Shown piece after piece: positions 1 to 13,200 of a DNA stretch of 64,000 nucleotides. How positions within the stretch are numbered: position 1 is the first letter of the stretch; every line of letters starts with the position of its first letter. Source of the stretch: Lumbricus rubellus (taxonomy: Eukaryota; Annelida; Clitellata; Crassiclitellata; Lumbricidae); contig OX243817.1 of assembly GCA_945859605.1 (NCBI GenBank), positions 18,471,956 through 18,535,955 on the forward strand. The letters run 5' to 3'. Below the pieces are notes generated by a model. The model was not told where the DNA came from. It did not search any database and saw nothing but the letters and a program-made list of their open reading frames with translations. The translations under genes and the position numbers were made by a program.

Positions 1-592
1 AGTGGCCACAATGCCACTTTTCTTAGTCAATCATTAATTGCGTATTATTCGTAAGTCTGAGGTTCATCCGTATGGAAAACATGTTCACACTGTAAAAAGT
101 TGACAGACCTGCCACCCTATAAGCAATTTAAATCTCCAAGTTTAGTGGTAGAACATTCGCCAGTCTTTGTTGCAGACCTTCTGCAGAACATTTTCATATC
201 TAGTTTCGTTTACCAACGTTGAACATTGAAGAATTTTAAAAAAATTGTTATAAAAAAGCAGTGTTCATTCAACCAAATGACAATAAAAAAAATTATATAA
301 TAAAAGTAAATATAGGGAGAAATTCATTTTTTATAACTCGTCTATTTTTTGTGCAATAAAGAATTTCACTATGAGTCGTGGTAATGATTGTTGACATAAC
401 AAATTCGTGCAGTAATGATCGGCGTGCAGTTTTGTGCGCGTCGTTTTGAATGTCGCGGTTTTGTGCACGTGGTACGGTTGTAAACTATTTCCAAGTATAA
501 AATCATAGCATATCACGTCAAATTAGCTGACTTAGTCATACGCTGAACATCGCAAGGTGATCTGAATTTAGATGTATGCATGTGCACTTGTT
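1..592. other. AT-rich intergenic sequence
   Basis: No gene, splice-site-bounded exon or recognisable repeat is visible. The short open frames here look like chance: they have no domain-like composition and no flanking splice signals. Confidence 0.5.
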
Positions 593-790
593 ATAGCACC
601 CCTTCAAGCTCTCTCTACTCAGAGGCGCTCCGGAATGCAGAGCGGACACTGCATCGGAGTTTCACGCCGAAGCGCTGAGCAATTGTGAGTGAAGGACTTG
701 CCCAAGGTCCTTACGCGGCGAGGTGGATTCGAACCTCGAACCTTCCGGCTCCAAGGCAACGACACCACCACTACACCACCTCGCCCCTCA
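593..790 (-). mobile_element. tRNA-derived SINE with LINE-type 3' tail
   Basis: Read on the minus strand the element starts with a tRNA-like head. It has an A-box-like GTGGTGTAGTGGTGG and a good B-box, GGTTCGAATCC. A body containing CTTGGGCAAGTCCTTCAC follows. The tail, GAGCGCCTCTGAGTAG ... CTTGAAGGGGTGCTA, recurs at many places in the window as the end of CR1/L2-like LINE pieces. The CTTGGGCAAGT core resembles the conserved centre of ancient deuterostome SINEs (MIR core or Deu-type); that link is from memory. A second copy lies at 12.9-13.1 kb. It is not a working tRNA gene, because no complete cloverleaf can be drawn. Confidence 0.75.
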
Positions 791-863
791 ATGAATATAG
801 ATGAATACACGATTGCATTACGAGTGTAAATCTAAAAAACGATGACATCAAAGTCAGAAGTTC

Positions 864-1475
864 CTACTTGTTCTCTGTGTGTGAGAGCAGATGCACCTTA
901 AGCTCCTCACGGACGCTACGAAGCCCTCGCATATACGGCGATGCCTCAGAGTAGTTGCTGTACTTTGGGTTATTCCGCATCAGATACTGGGCGAGGAAGT
1001 TGAGCGGATTGAAGTTGTTGTCCGGTTTGCTCGTCTCGACCAACGTGCGCTTCTCCACTTCGACGAGCAGCTTCTCGACGCCGAGAACGAGCGTCGGAAG
1101 GATGTTGTCGATCATGAAGACTCGAATCTCGGCGTCGACGTCCAGCGACATCCAGTCTTTCGTTATCTCCTCGACGGCAATCTTGCGAAGAACTCTTCTC
1201 GCCTGATCTCTCGTGTGCTGGTTGTCGTTCTTCATCATGTTCCACTTCGACATCATTCGACTGACGAATTGCTCCTCGTGGAGGGAACAGAAATTTCCGG
1301 ACATCGTCTGTCGCACTGGCAGAAGGTAGTCAGGGAGCGGCATCATCTCATCGTCGACGTCGTTGTCTTTGGGGTCGTCGTCTGCGGCGCGTGGTGATCT
1401 TGCGGCAGACTTTTTGTCCCCCTGGCCGACAGCCTGCTTGTCACTCACACCCTTCATGTTTGTCACTTCAGGCAT
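864..1475 (-). CDS. small intronless gene, DPY30-motif-like protein (EFCAB5-like guess)
   Basis: A continuous 203-residue reading frame from ATG at 1475 to a stop at 864, with no intron and clearly higher GC than the flanks, as expected of real coding DNA here. The N-terminus (about residues 1-45) is charged and acidic. The middle (about 60-140) is predicted helical. Near residues 150-175 lies NPLNFLAQYLMRNNP, which has the pattern of the DPY30/RIIa-type docking helix found in several axonemal proteins. I associate this stretch loosely with EFCAB5-like ciliary proteins, but from memory only. The lack of introns among intron-rich neighbours could mean a retrocopy or a short terminal exon of a larger gene. 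The start is chosen because it is the first ATG after an in-frame break. A SINE lies just downstream. Confidence 0.6.
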   Translation of the reverse strand: MPEVTNMKGVSDKQAVGQGDKKSAARSPRAADDDPKDNDVDDEMMPLPDYLLPVRQTMSGNFCSLHEEQFVSRMMSKWNMMKNDNQHTRDQARRVLRKIAVEEITKDWMSLDVDAEIRVFMIDNILPTLVLGVEKLLVEVEKRTLVETSKPDNNFNPLNFLAQYLMRNNPKYSNYSEASPYMRGLRSVREELKVHLLSHTENK

Positions 1476-2390
1476 CGTGAGTGATCACGTAAAAGCATGA
1501 AATGCCTAGGTGGAAAAATACGAGCAACGTTTAGAGTGTTTATATTTATCACAATCACCATCACAACCACAGCCACCACCACCACACAGCAGAAATCATC
1601 AACGATTCAACGTCATCGTCGTCATCATCACAACCTTATATAAAACCTATGAACATATGAAAAGAAACAATCGTTTTTTCACAGCTAGATTTGGGAGCCA
1701 CACTGTTTATTTAGTGCATGTAGATTTATGTGTTGTAGAGTGAGGCAAAGGCAAAGTTGATTCTTGATTTGCCAACAACCTTTGTGACAATTTTCAGCAT
1801 TCCAGCAGTGGTATCGCATACTTCCATATTCGTTAAGTAGACTTAGTAAAAAGTACTTTAGAAACAAGTATGGTACTTTGGGTCTGTTAAAACATAACTT
1901 CTAGTATAACCATCAACTATGTACACAGATAGATTAGATGAACGTGTGTGGCACAAGGACAAACGTTACATGACCAAATCAAATTTTACAGGAACTTCTA
2001 TAATAATAATAATATACTCATTACAAATATTCATTCACATTAAGAAATAAACACCACCTTAGCTCTACATTATATTATTTACACTACTTTTGTTTGGCAC
2101 TGTGTCGCTGAAGTATAGACTTGAATAATTACGACACCTACTAGACGGATTAATTTCAAAACGATTTCAATCGCCAAAATAAGTGCAATAACAGCGAAAA
2201 AGAGAAGAAAACTGAAAAACGATATGCCGTTAATTTGCCACAAAATTTCAATCCAAAAGCCACCGGTGGAGCGTTACTATGGCGCTGATATTAGTCTGCG
2301 TCATGGCCTCGCATTACGGGATAAGTTTTGGTGCGCCGTACTAGAAACTACAATATTTCTTACTGGTCGGAAAAATATTGTCACTCTGGC
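1476..2390. other. intergenic sequence with CAC/ATC-rich patch
   Basis: Holds an imperfect CAC/ATC-rich simple-sequence patch at about 1550-1635 and otherwise unremarkable AT-rich DNA. No exon or dated repeat could be supported. The upstream control region of the small gene ending at 1475 would be here, but no TATA or initiator motif stands out. Confidence 0.45.
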
Positions 2391-2578
2391 CAGAGCTTTT
2401 TTAGTGTGGTTGTACACAAAATGTGCAGTTCTAAATGGAATTATGCAGTTGAAGAAGCACTTTTGCACAGTTAAAACTAGCAAAAATGGTAATTGTCCTT
2501 CGATTGGAAGTAATTTGCCATGGAGGATAGGAAGAAAAAGAAGTTATGCAGTTCTAAAAATTCCTTAAAACAGCCCTG
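2391..2578 (+). mobile_element. hAT-type MITE (CAGAGCTTTT...AAAACAGCCCTG family)
   Basis: Begins CAGAGCTTTT and ends TTAAAACAGCCCTG. It contains the family-specific ACAAAATGTGCAGTT and ATGCAGTTCTAAAAATTCC. The same family occurs at 8705-8900 (opposite strand) and 44357-44696, where imperfect 8-bp target duplications are visible. Here no clean duplication can be seen, so the ends are approximate. Confidence 0.6.
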
Positions 2579-3249
2579 ATGTCTCTGGCGCTGTTCATGT
2601 CTTTTTACCGCGATCGTCGTATTATTTAGCATTTGGAGTTCGCACTAAACCACCGCACAGCATATGCAAAGCAGACTGTCCACCAAGTAAACCAGTTATT
2701 CTGCATTCCGCGATCGGCGTAAGAATTACCTTATCTCATTACATGTGATTTACCTAAAGCTTGACCGAGACGATCGGAAGATCGCGTGCGTTCCCTACTT
2801 CTCATATTAACGCAGCCATTACATAACGAATGCAGTGAAAGCTTACAAGGAACCAGTACAATTAAGTTATACTGAATCCATACTTCTGTGATTGAGGCTT
2901 CGTTGACTTCAGTATTCATCTATTGGCTTCGAAGGAACCAGCGTAACTGAGATGAGAACATCTTTCGATTCAATGCATCTGTGCGAATAGTCACATCGTA
3001 CGACCGCCGCCACGTTTTATGTGGTCATTATTGCATGTTATTTAACCAATTTTTAATAAAAAATTTACCAATCGAGACGTGTTTATATTCGTGATCGTAG
3101 TCGTATTCTGTTTTAAGGTCTTCTGCTTGGGTAAGTGTAATCGGTAATCGACGTTAAGTGCACGATGGTGATTTATTTGGCGCTGTAATAAAGTGTTTGA
3201 AGGTGTTTGGTGTGGGTTCGTGGGTATTTGGCTAACAACTGGAGATGTT
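2579..3249. other. intergenic sequence, nothing recognised
   Basis: Mixed-composition intergenic DNA. No exon with matching splice sites and no repeat with visible ends. Confidence 0.4.
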
Positions 3250-3970
3250 ATATTATGGCATGATTTGTGCACTGCATGTTGGTGTAAACTGTAAAGGCTA
3301 AAGCAATATATGCGGTGTTAACTTGGGACCCACAGTAGAAAAGACGGCGCTGTCTTTGTAGAAGTGGAGCTCGAGGAACCAAAAGCTCCCCCCCCCCCGT
3401 TGTCGCAGAGCGAAGGGCTCGACGGGCTGCAAGGTCGGAGACAGGTCGACAAAGGCTAGACAGGTATGATGGAGCACAATCAATAAGGCAACGCCAGACA
3501 AGTGCAGCAACTCGGTAGGAGATGCGCTGTGAAAAAGGGAGCCAGTAAAGAACATCACGCATGCATAGAGACGGGGGCATATTTAGGAAAGTGGCCAATG
3601 CTGCGAGCAGCGGAACGAAGGACTCGTTCAAGGCACCCAATAAGTCCAAGTGGCAGACCCACGAGTACCGAACTGCAGTGATCAATTCTACTGGTGACAA
3701 AGGCATGGACAAGTGTCAGAGTAGCACTATGAGAGAGGGATCTTGAGACAACTCAGAGTTGCCGAAGTTGGTAGTAGCAACTAAGAGTGACCAAATTGAT
3801 ATGCTTTGAGAAGTTGAGCTCTTGATCCAAAGTAATTCCAAGGTCTCGCACTGTGAGAGAGAAGGCTGCCATTTGATGACAAGCTAAGGTTCTTTTGGAG
3901 TTTAGGATTTCTGTCTGTTTTGCTGATGTGAGACACGGTGCAATAGTTGTCATGCTCCAGTAAGTCAAGA
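3250..3970 (-). pseudogene. degraded CR1/L2-like LINE reverse transcriptase C-terminus
   Basis: On the minus strand, pieces in shifting frames code for the end of a non-LTR retrotransposon polymerase. First comes VRDLGITLDQELNFSKHI (about 3870-3800). Then comes DVLYWLPFSQRISYRVAALV...SSLCRPVSDL, followed by RRALRSATTGGGELLVPRA and a frame-shifted QRRLFYCGSQ/FSTVGP segment. The order and wording match the conserved thumb and C-terminal part of CR1/L2-type reverse transcriptases. Frameshifts and a poly-C run near 3390 show it is dead. It is a 3' remnant: no endonuclease or catalytic core remains. Confidence 0.85.
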
Positions 3971-5490
3971 TAAAAAGTGTCTTTGGCAGTACATTAGCCT
4001 GGTTTATGGATCATGTCTGCCAGTCTGGTATGCTTCATGTTTCAGTTGTGCATAGGTAGTCATTACCATTGACCCACTGAAGGGCCACGTAAGATGTTGC
4101 CCTGAAACTTAAAGAACTATAAATGTACAGTCAAACATTTTAACTGACCTTGGTATCACTTTGCCCCAGAACTTCAAGGCCATACCCTGGAGATCAAAAT
4201 ACTAAGTTTCAGTGTCCACGGTCACACCTAGCCTTAATTACTAATTACCTTAGCCAATGAAATAAGCGTTGCTTAGATCGAATTAAGTGTTTATTTGCCC
4301 AGTGATTGGCAGTATTTGTTGGCATGACTGAAGAGTGCACAATTGTTTGAAACTATTGTTGACGATATTTTGCCGACCTCTGTCGACTCTAGTCCACAGT
4401 AGACTATATGGACATATTTGGCATTGAGAGGAAGTTTCTTTTCTTGTGGATATGAAAGCTTCACAACAGGTTGTTCATTTCACATGCATTAGGATTTGAA
4501 ACTGAGACGCTGAGGTGAAAGACTGAGAGTGTTGAATACAATGAATTTCCAAAGAAGCTTGTATTAAATGAGGAGCTACGGTTTAGTAGCACTTGCCATT
4601 GTCAGCATAGCTCTGTTCTTTGTTGAAACGGTTATCATGACCATAGAATTATGTGTGCTCGAGATTAGCCATAGATAAGAAATGTAGAACAAATGCTGAC
4701 AGAGTTGTCAATTGGTTGGCCAGTTTTTAAATTTAGTCAGCATTTTGAAGCATCAACCTGATAAGATATATCTATATATATATATATCATATTTATATGC
4801 ATACATTGATACACAAATGCCCATATCTATATACAGAGTAAATATTGGTCAATTTATAAAGCACTCAAAAATGCATGTCATGTCGTATACAAATGTACTT
4901 GAGTATGTCCTCTGGTCTACATGTGTATTTGAATGATCAATTTATAAGTGGTTTTTTTCTAGTATTGCACTAGATATTTGTAATAAATATAATTCATGTT
5001 GGTTAAAAATATATGTTCTCGTATTTTTAATGTGAATATTTGCATAAATTTCATTTAATTTTCATTACACCGTGACCTTATCATAGCGGAAATTTTGAGT
5101 CATGAATCTGATATTTAATGTGTAATTCTAACTCGAATCTGGATTGAATTGTAGCATCCTAACCCTGGGACTTTATCACTGCTGGATCATATGACTGTTG
5201 TACAGTGCACAGCCTCCTTTATAGTATGCACGATAAATTCTATGTGACTCTTGTAGATATCATTGTAAAGAAGTTCTAGTTATATACTTCATGATGACAT
5301 GTAGACATAATCACTTTAATATAATTTTAGCCTTTGCTTAGAATAGGTGATTGTTTAAGCGTTAGGCAAATAGCCTTTTTAATTCTCTGTGGAAGTTAGT
5401 GTTTTAGTGACTTTGGTTATGGTTCTAGTTACCAACAGAGGTTTTCTGTGCATTATGTCCTGCACTGGCTCCCAATATCCCAACGTATCA
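3971..5490. other. intergenic sequence, AT-rich
   Basis: No gene found. A short TA-rich simple repeat is at about 4770-4790. Nothing else with defined ends. Confidence 0.4.
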
Positions 5491-5496
5491 CCTAAA

Positions 5497-5660
5497 AAGG
5501 AGGAGAGGACGCCCAAGAAGGAGGTGGATGGAGGAAATACACGAGAGTGCGAAGATGAACTTGAAGGAACTGAGAGACGCGACGGAAGATCATAATATGT
5601 GGAGAAGGTTTATCAAAGCGGTCGCTAGGGTTCAAAGAACCGACGGCACAAGGTGACAAG
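5497..5660 (+). pseudogene. RTE-like LINE 3'-terminal ORF fragment
   Basis: One frame reads RRRGRPRRRWMEEIHESAKM, then LKELRDATEDHNMW...VARVQRTDGTR and a stop. This is the very end of an RTE-type reverse-transcriptase polyprotein (GRPR.RW motif, then W, then a basic tail). A related fragment on the minus strand is at 26025-26273. Only the last 50 or so codons survive, which is the usual 5' truncation of LINE insertion. Confidence 0.85.
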
Positions 5661-5794
5661 GTGATCACCTACATGATTTCTGCGTTCTTGATATTGCACC
5701 CTCATAAAAGCTCTGCTGTCCTGCTTGTGCGTGCAGGGGCTGCCGATCCATGGCAGCTTGTTCCACTATTGTATGCACTTCCTCCATGCAATGC

Positions 5795-5975
5795 TCGGCT
5801 CTCGCTGTGATGGACCGACCTTTTGGAATGGTCTTTCATTGAACTTACCTACCTTTGCTCCCACAAACAAACTCTTCCGCCTTTCAGGCTTTCACCCTTC
5901 TCTAAAAAACTAATCTTTTCAGCTGCAGCTTGGCTGGGAGTACCTCTGAGTCGATATTTTGAAGTGGCACAGGTT
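5795..5975 (+). mobile_element. CR1/L2-like LINE 3' end
   Basis: Codes GPTFWNGLSLNL, the conserved FWNGLP region at the end of CR1/L2-type polymerases, then a stop. The tail CTGGGAGTACCTCTGAGT...TTGAAGTGGCAC follows, which is shared with the other LINE and SINE tails of the window. Confidence 0.75.
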
Positions 5976-7291
5976 TATAATATTGATTGGTTTATTGATT
6001 TTAAGGCCAGCTGTTTGCAGTTTGTGGCAGTGTGGCTGACTTGTTGAAATTGTGCACGCTGAGAGCAGTGCTTAATGATTTCTTGTTGCTTTAGAAAACT
6101 GTGTTTCACTTTGAGGCAATGTCAGCAGATAAAAGATGTAGGTTACATAAAAGACATATAGATGTTGTCATGTACCTTACAATATACCATTGGGTAGCAC
6201 TGCAGCTCGAGATTCTTGAATAGCTTTATGCTGTCTAAACATCTGAATGCATATTTAAACCATCAAAACATTTGATTTCTAGGATACTTGACATTCTAAG
6301 GTTAGGTTATTTTTAGGTGATATAATGTGCTCCAAGCTTTAGTACGACCGAAGGCCAAAACACCAAATTACAGTCATCATCACAGTCTTATAAATTATAA
6401 AGCTCATGTCTCGACTTTACAAACACTTTCTTGCTGACACTAACATGGAAAAAGTGGCCGAAGACCTGCTTTATTTGAGCCATAAGCAGATGCAAGATGT
6501 AGGTTTAGCTGTTGCCAAATGTACATGGTACATCACCAATTGATGAGCACCAGTTACATTTGGTCAAAGGTCATATGCTGCCTTGACCTAAATTCCTTTT
6601 AGTAACCGGAGATTGTTTATTGAATGACTTTTCAATAACGACCTTGTCTGACATCTATGGAGAACAAATGACTTGCAGAACTAAATATAGACTGTAATGT
6701 GTCTGAAATTGTCGAAAAATAATCATGTGATGAGCATGCAATTTGAACAGTGATGTGGCTTAACGTAGGGTTTCAGATTTGAAGTTGATTTTTAATTGTT
6801 TATATCATTGTACCTTGTAACAGTGTACACTAATTTTTGACAATTAGAAATGTGATATTGGTTCCAGAGTTGATTTATTTGCGATTGTGTGCTCTGTAAT
6901 GGAACATAATTTGCAGTTGCACCATATTTAACACATTGTATTATTGAATTTAATAATTTATGGTTTGTGTTGCATTGTATTTACCACTGAACGCTAATTT
7001 TTTGCACATGTTCCCTCGTGTTGCTCCTGGGAGTGGTTGCTCCGCTCCGTCCTCCTTTGTTTTGCAACTGGAAAAGCCCGCATATCTGGACATCAAGCAT
7101 TCCTTTGAGTTTTTGTGTTCTTTAGAAAATTTGGACTTCCTTTTGCTGGTCACAAGCCACGCTCTACATTGTTATCTTCTATTTACAATTTACATTTTGA
7201 AGCGTAACTCTAGAACTTCGATTTGGGTGTGCCTCCTGTCAATTAAAGCATCTGTTTCATTTTATGTGGTCTGGTGTTTTTGACACTACAG
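5976..7291. other. region upstream of AACS
   Basis: AT-rich sequence that should hold the AACS promoter and 5' untranslated exon(s). I could not place a first exon: the coding exon is preceded by a good acceptor (TTTTTGACACTACAG at 7277-7291), so at least one upstream non-coding exon is expected but not identified. Confidence 0.4.
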
Positions 7292-7294
7292 AAA

Positions 7295-10200
7295 ATGGCT
7301 GATGACGAATTTGTCTGCACTTCGGATCCAAAATGTCTGTGGAGCCCAGTGGACCCAGAGATCAGATCAACTAACATGGACCGGCTACGCAAACAGATTG
7401 AGGAGAAATACAGTGTAAAACTCGGTGGGTTTATCATTGTTGTCTTGGCTTGTGATATGATTAGGTTATTATGTTAATTGACATCAGCTAGTTGAATCAT
7501 TGGCATGACTGTTCATTTTTGAGATAAAACTATTTTATGAACTTCTGTCGTGTAAATTCTAAAGTTTAATGCCTTTTTGCAGTCCATTGGTGTAGTTATC
7601 CTTAGATTTTTATTAAGTAATCTGTTTTTTAAGAATATGTGGACGAGCAAATAAAAAGAGGAATGTTGTGCTCATATCTGCTTAAAACTGCAGATGCATG
7701 AATTGAAATGGTGTGTGGTGTTTCATTACCACTGCCCCAAGGCAGCCCTGAATTGAAATGGTGTTTCATTACCACTGCCCCAGGGCAGGGTCATGCGTCT
7801 GCATTTCCAAATCACGTAAAATTGACCTCTAAACGGCTCATGTATCTCCGCTCATATTTCTCCACACAGTGCAGCAGGCATGTGGTTGACTCATTTTGAA
7901 GTGCACTGTTCAGAATAGCTTGCTTTTCAATGCTATGTCATGTATCCGTTTGCTCTGATTAAAGACCCTTTTGCCTTGAAAGTCTAATAATTATAATGAT
8001 GTATCAGGCTTTTACATGTGCTCTGATTAAAGACCATTTGTCGGATTGTGCCGTAGTTTGTCAGATCAGGTGTTGCACAGAGAAATTTGTGGAACTTCAT
8101 CTGAATTTATCCAGTTTTTTTAAAAATTGAATGTATTTTAGATTCTTATAAAGAATTTCACAGCTGGTCCGTTCAGAATTATCCCAGCTTCTGGCATGAA
8201 TTCTGGGAATTTGCCGAAGTAAAGTCGTCAAAACTTTATGATGAGGTTAGTCAGCCACACGCTGTAAATAGGTTTTCACTTTGAATTTACTTTTATGTCA
8301 ATGTTGGCTTTCTGAAAAGTTGTGTGTTGTACAGAACCGTGTCATTTATTGTGTTGTCGTTAAGTAGTCCAATACGCTTCATGAGTGTAATTATTATAAA
8401 TAATAGGCAGCATTCTACTTTAAGACTCTGCTCTATAACTAGCAAATTCTCTCTATCTAAATTTACAGAACTAGGGATGAACAGAGATTTTTTGTTGATT
8501 CATATCTAGAAAGACATTTAGAACTGTTTGTATCTAGATAGAAATTGTGTTTCTGAATCTTTGAATGATCTTTTATTTATTCCTTAATTCTTCTGTTTAG
8601 ATTCAACAGGTTTCAGCTTTGTATTAATTATTATTGCCTAATAATAATCTGCAAAGGCAAAAGAAGGAAGGAAGATGAGCCAGATAAAATGGTAACCAGA
8701 AAAGCAGGAATTTTTAGAACTGCACAACCCCCATTCTATCCTTTCCCATTCTCCATGGTAAATTATTTCCAATCGGAGGACAATGACATCTTTTGCAAGT
8801 TTTAACTGTACAGAAGTGCTTCTACAACTGCACAAATCCATTTAGAACTGCACATTTTGTGCACAACTGCACGTTAAAAAGCCCCTTAAAAACAGCCCTG
8901 CAGAAAATATGGTGCAGAGCTGTTCTGATTCAATGGCGTGATCGGTGTTTTTGTGCCGGAATAGGTCGTCGACAAGTCGAAGGGCATTGCAGAAATTCCC
9001 GAGTGGTTTCCAGGTAGCCGGTTCAACTATGCCGAAAATTTACTACGATTCCGAGACGACCGAATTGCAATTTATGCCACAAGTATGAATACTTTTTGAT
9101 TGCTTTTAATTACAGTATATGTGGATTGGTTCTTGGAGTATGATTAATTATAAAACAATGTTGTTATGCTTCAAACATATGAAGGCTGCAATATGTAGAG
9201 CATTATGAATGCTAGAATTTTTTTGCTGTACCTATATACCTGTCGATACAGTACTAATAGATATACCTACTGGATATTGTGTTTCATAAACATCAGCTGT
9301 GGTCGTATCGCTTGCCTTGTTTGTGGAATAGTTACGTAGGAATTTCTGTTAACAACAGAGCAGCACATATGTGTGGTTGAATGCAAGACTGTGTATAGCA
9401 GGGGTCTCAAACTCAAGTCATCGTGTGGGCCGAATTTGAAAATTTACAGTGTCTCGCGGGCCGCAACATGAAATTATGTCTTTCAAGTTAAACTATTTAT
9501 ATGGGGTGAGGGTTACAATGCTGTAATAATGATATAGGCCTAATCCTGTAAAATCACCAAAGTTAATATTATACTTTCAGTGTAACCATAACAGTAGGCC
9601 TACTATGCACAAAATTGGAAGCCCAGAGTCACAAAGATAGGCATCAAAATTTGTTAGTAAACCAAATAGGCCTACATAAGCCTACAGCTAAACTTGTGGC
9701 AGCTTCAAAATGTTAAAGTATTATAGTGAGTAGTGTCAGAGGTGATCAGGTGTGATTTGCGATACACATCATCTGACAACGTTTCCCAACTACGAGAACA
9801 TCATTGTTTGGTTCTATCTATTGAGATGCGAATAATCGGAGAAGGCATACAACTTCCACATATTCGCCCGTAGGCATAACTTTCAGGCGTGTCATTCGAG
9901 ATTTATTGATCTTAATTATTTAATTAAATTTGTTAATGAAAAAGCTTTTCGCATGAAAATTATTATGTAGGTAATGCCAAACATCGCCATTAGAGTTATG
10001 TGTGTTGCAACACTGCAGGTGCAGGTTTCGGAATTTTTCTTGTAGTAGAAAAGTGTAGAATTCCAGAATATCGACCTTGTTGTAGGCTTACTTCTGCTTC
10101 AGCATGGTATCACACAGAAGGTCAACTATAACTCTGTCAGCATATCTGCTGCTGCAGATTGAATGCCCAGAGCAAAAATTAGAAGAAAACAATTTAAACC

Positions 10201-13200
10201 TTAGTTTAAATCACAAAAGAACAGCAGAATTCGGTTTTTAACCAATTTCTTTCTTTAAGTAACAAAATAAATTTAAAAAACCAGATGGCTCTCGCGGGCC
10301 GCATTATTCGGGTCCACGGGCCGCATGCGGCCCGCGGGCCGCGTGTTTGAGACCCCTGGTGTATAGTAACATAAATTTGTGGAAGAACAGTGTCTGATGT
10401 CAGAACAGCCTTTATATATGGACGTGCAGTTCTTTATATCCGCCATGAAAGGCAACCATTGGTGCACAAGGGCAGATAGATGGTTCTTTCCTTCACTCTC
10501 TGACCTTCTATTAAAAATGATCTGTTGATATTCTCTTTCTTTAAATTTGAGGTTTTAAACAGATGGTAGTGGAGCAGAAATCTTTAAATACTTTTCTATC
10601 TGACAATATTTTAGCCCTGATCTATGGTTTAATTTTACTCACTATTAGGCTATCGCACGCCTCATTTTGTATAGTATTCAATAGGAAAAGAAAAAGGCAT
10701 GGTTTCCATGGATATCTTTATCAATTCAAATGTCTCTGAGAGTTATCATCCAGTGTCGTATTTCCTTTCAGCTGAGGGCTGTGAAGAAATTCGACAGAGA
10801 ACGTTTGGTGAACTCTACGAAGATGTGCGTCTTTTAGTCGCAGCGATGAAGTCGATTGGAATTGAGAAAGGAGATCGAGTCGTCGGTCAGTTGATCATTT
10901 TTTTCTGCCATTCAGACTTATTCTCAGTAATTATGCACTGTTAACAAGGCTTAAAGTGTGGCAGGACGGCCATGGATGGCGTCTGGCACTTATTTTCAAA
11001 TCGCTATGCCATCCTGCCACTTATTTGGCCAGCACACCTGACAATGTAAGGGGCGTCCTGGCACTTATTTTTTACATTTTTAGCACTGACTGTTAGGAAA
11101 GTAGGATATATAAATTCCAGTCATTTATTGCATTTGTCAGCTTTTCTCATAAGTTTGAAAGACCCCTGACGAGTCTTTTGTCTAATGTACAAATGAAACA
11201 ACAGTTGTGAATGAGTTATACTAATGCTTGACTTGTCTATGTGGCATGGCTAACGACGAAATCAAACGCTTTGATGCGATGATTAATTAACAAGTAAACA
11301 TTAGAAGCCATCCGCCTTGTCAGAGGAAATCAGTTACACAGCTTCAGGATATTTAATTATTTTCAGGATGCAGTTAACTGGTGCAAAATTGAAAAACAGA
11401 TGAAATTTTTTTCAAGCTTAGATGACTGGATTTTTTTAGAGTAATATTACAGGTTAAAGGTCTCAGACGAATAGAAGCAATGGTTTGGCTAGTGAAATTA
11501 AGACATTCTGAGGCATACAGCATCTGATTCTGTATCTGTTTCCAATTGAAAGTGAAGATATCTGAAGAAGTTCTTGTGCGATGCTTAACCCTTTATTCGT
11601 TCATTTTTCCTGTTAAGCCCGTGTTTTCAGCGGATATTCTCGGGGCAAACGGGTAAAGGGTTAACGTGACTCCATGACTTCAACTGCTATAGCATTACTG
11701 TATGTGTTCTCATGCTGTACTGCCAATGCATGGCCGCTTGAAGTGCATCTATTCATGAGGTTTGGTGTTTCTCTTTGGCAGGTTATATTCCAAATGGCAT
11801 TGAGGCCGTTGAGGCGATGCTAGCAGCTGCCAGCATTGGTGCAATCTGGAGCAGTGCGTCTCCAGACTTCGGAGTTTCAGTCAGTAACTTCTGTGCTTCC
11901 ATCTTTTTTATAGATTGTGGTTTAACTCTAAATGTTCAGACTATAAGCCATTCTAGGCTTTATTTCTAAGGCAGGGGTGAGCAACATGCGGTCCACAGCG
12001 TGGGTCTCGCCCCTGGGGAGTGCATACATTTGAATCAGCCTCAGACAAGTCTTTTAATTTGCATTGTACCTGAGACTTGGAAACCTTTTATCAATTGTAT
12101 ATATTTTAAAAAGTGAATACACTTAAGACATGCATAGTTTTTGTTTTTAATTGTAGTGCTGGGTTGTAGGTATTATGATAACAAGGTTTTCATCATAAAA
12201 ATCATCTTCATTTAGGTCAACACTTACGTTTGCAAACTTATTTAGTTTGAATAAGATAAAAAAAACTGTCGACATTTTCCATCAACTTTTACATCTTACA
12301 CCTGTACCACGTGTACCTTTTCCAAGGTACAAAGTTTAGAGGTTGACTTGTAGTTGACATCAATTTGTCCCCAAGGGTAAACATTTAATTGTACATATGA
12401 GGTGGTTGACCATTTGTTTGAGTCCTTTGAATGCAGAGTGTGGATTGTGACATTATCTGTGCACATACATTTAATGTTCAATTGCTTACATGAATTTTAT
12501 AAATAAATTAAGGATTTATACTTACAGTACGTGCATGAGTGCATATATTTGGGATGTAAAGAATCACTGAATTTCTTACGTAAACTTGTGACTCCAGAGT
12601 TGACAAACTCTGTCAGATTTTGTAGCATTTGTTATCGGATTTTTTTCCTTTGCAGGGAGTCTTGGACCGGTTTGCACAGATTCAGCCAAAACTAATTTTC
12701 TCTGTAAATGCTGTTCCATACAACGGAAAAATACACAACCACTTGGATAAGCTGGAGCAGGTTGTGCAAGGTGAGAACAGATTTAAATGCGGCAACATTT
12801 CAAAATTTGTGCAGTCAGAGATTCGACTTTATGATTATTCTAGTCGGTTTTATGTCTCTGTTGTGTTGCCATTTCATTTATTTATTTCTTGCATTTGCTA
12901 GCGCCCCTTCAAGCTTTCTATTCAAAGGTACTCTCGACTACTGTGTGTACACTGATCAGAGTTTCACACCGAAGCGCATGAGCAATTGCAAGTGAAGGAC
13001 TTGCTCAAGGTCCCTATGTGGTGGCTTGAGGTGGATTTGAACCTGGAACCCTCCGGCTCCAAAGCACCGAACCCACCACTACACACTTTTACACCCTCAC
13101 ATTGAATGAAAATCTTTCCGACGCTGGTAATTTAATAGATTCTTTTAATTTCAGGTTTGCCTGATCTGAAGAAAGTCATTGTGGCTCCACACGTCAAAGC

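Noticed and set aside
720..790. tRNA gene
   Set aside because: Has A/B-box-like promoter words but no complete cloverleaf, and continues into a SINE body and LINE-type tail that recurs elsewhere.
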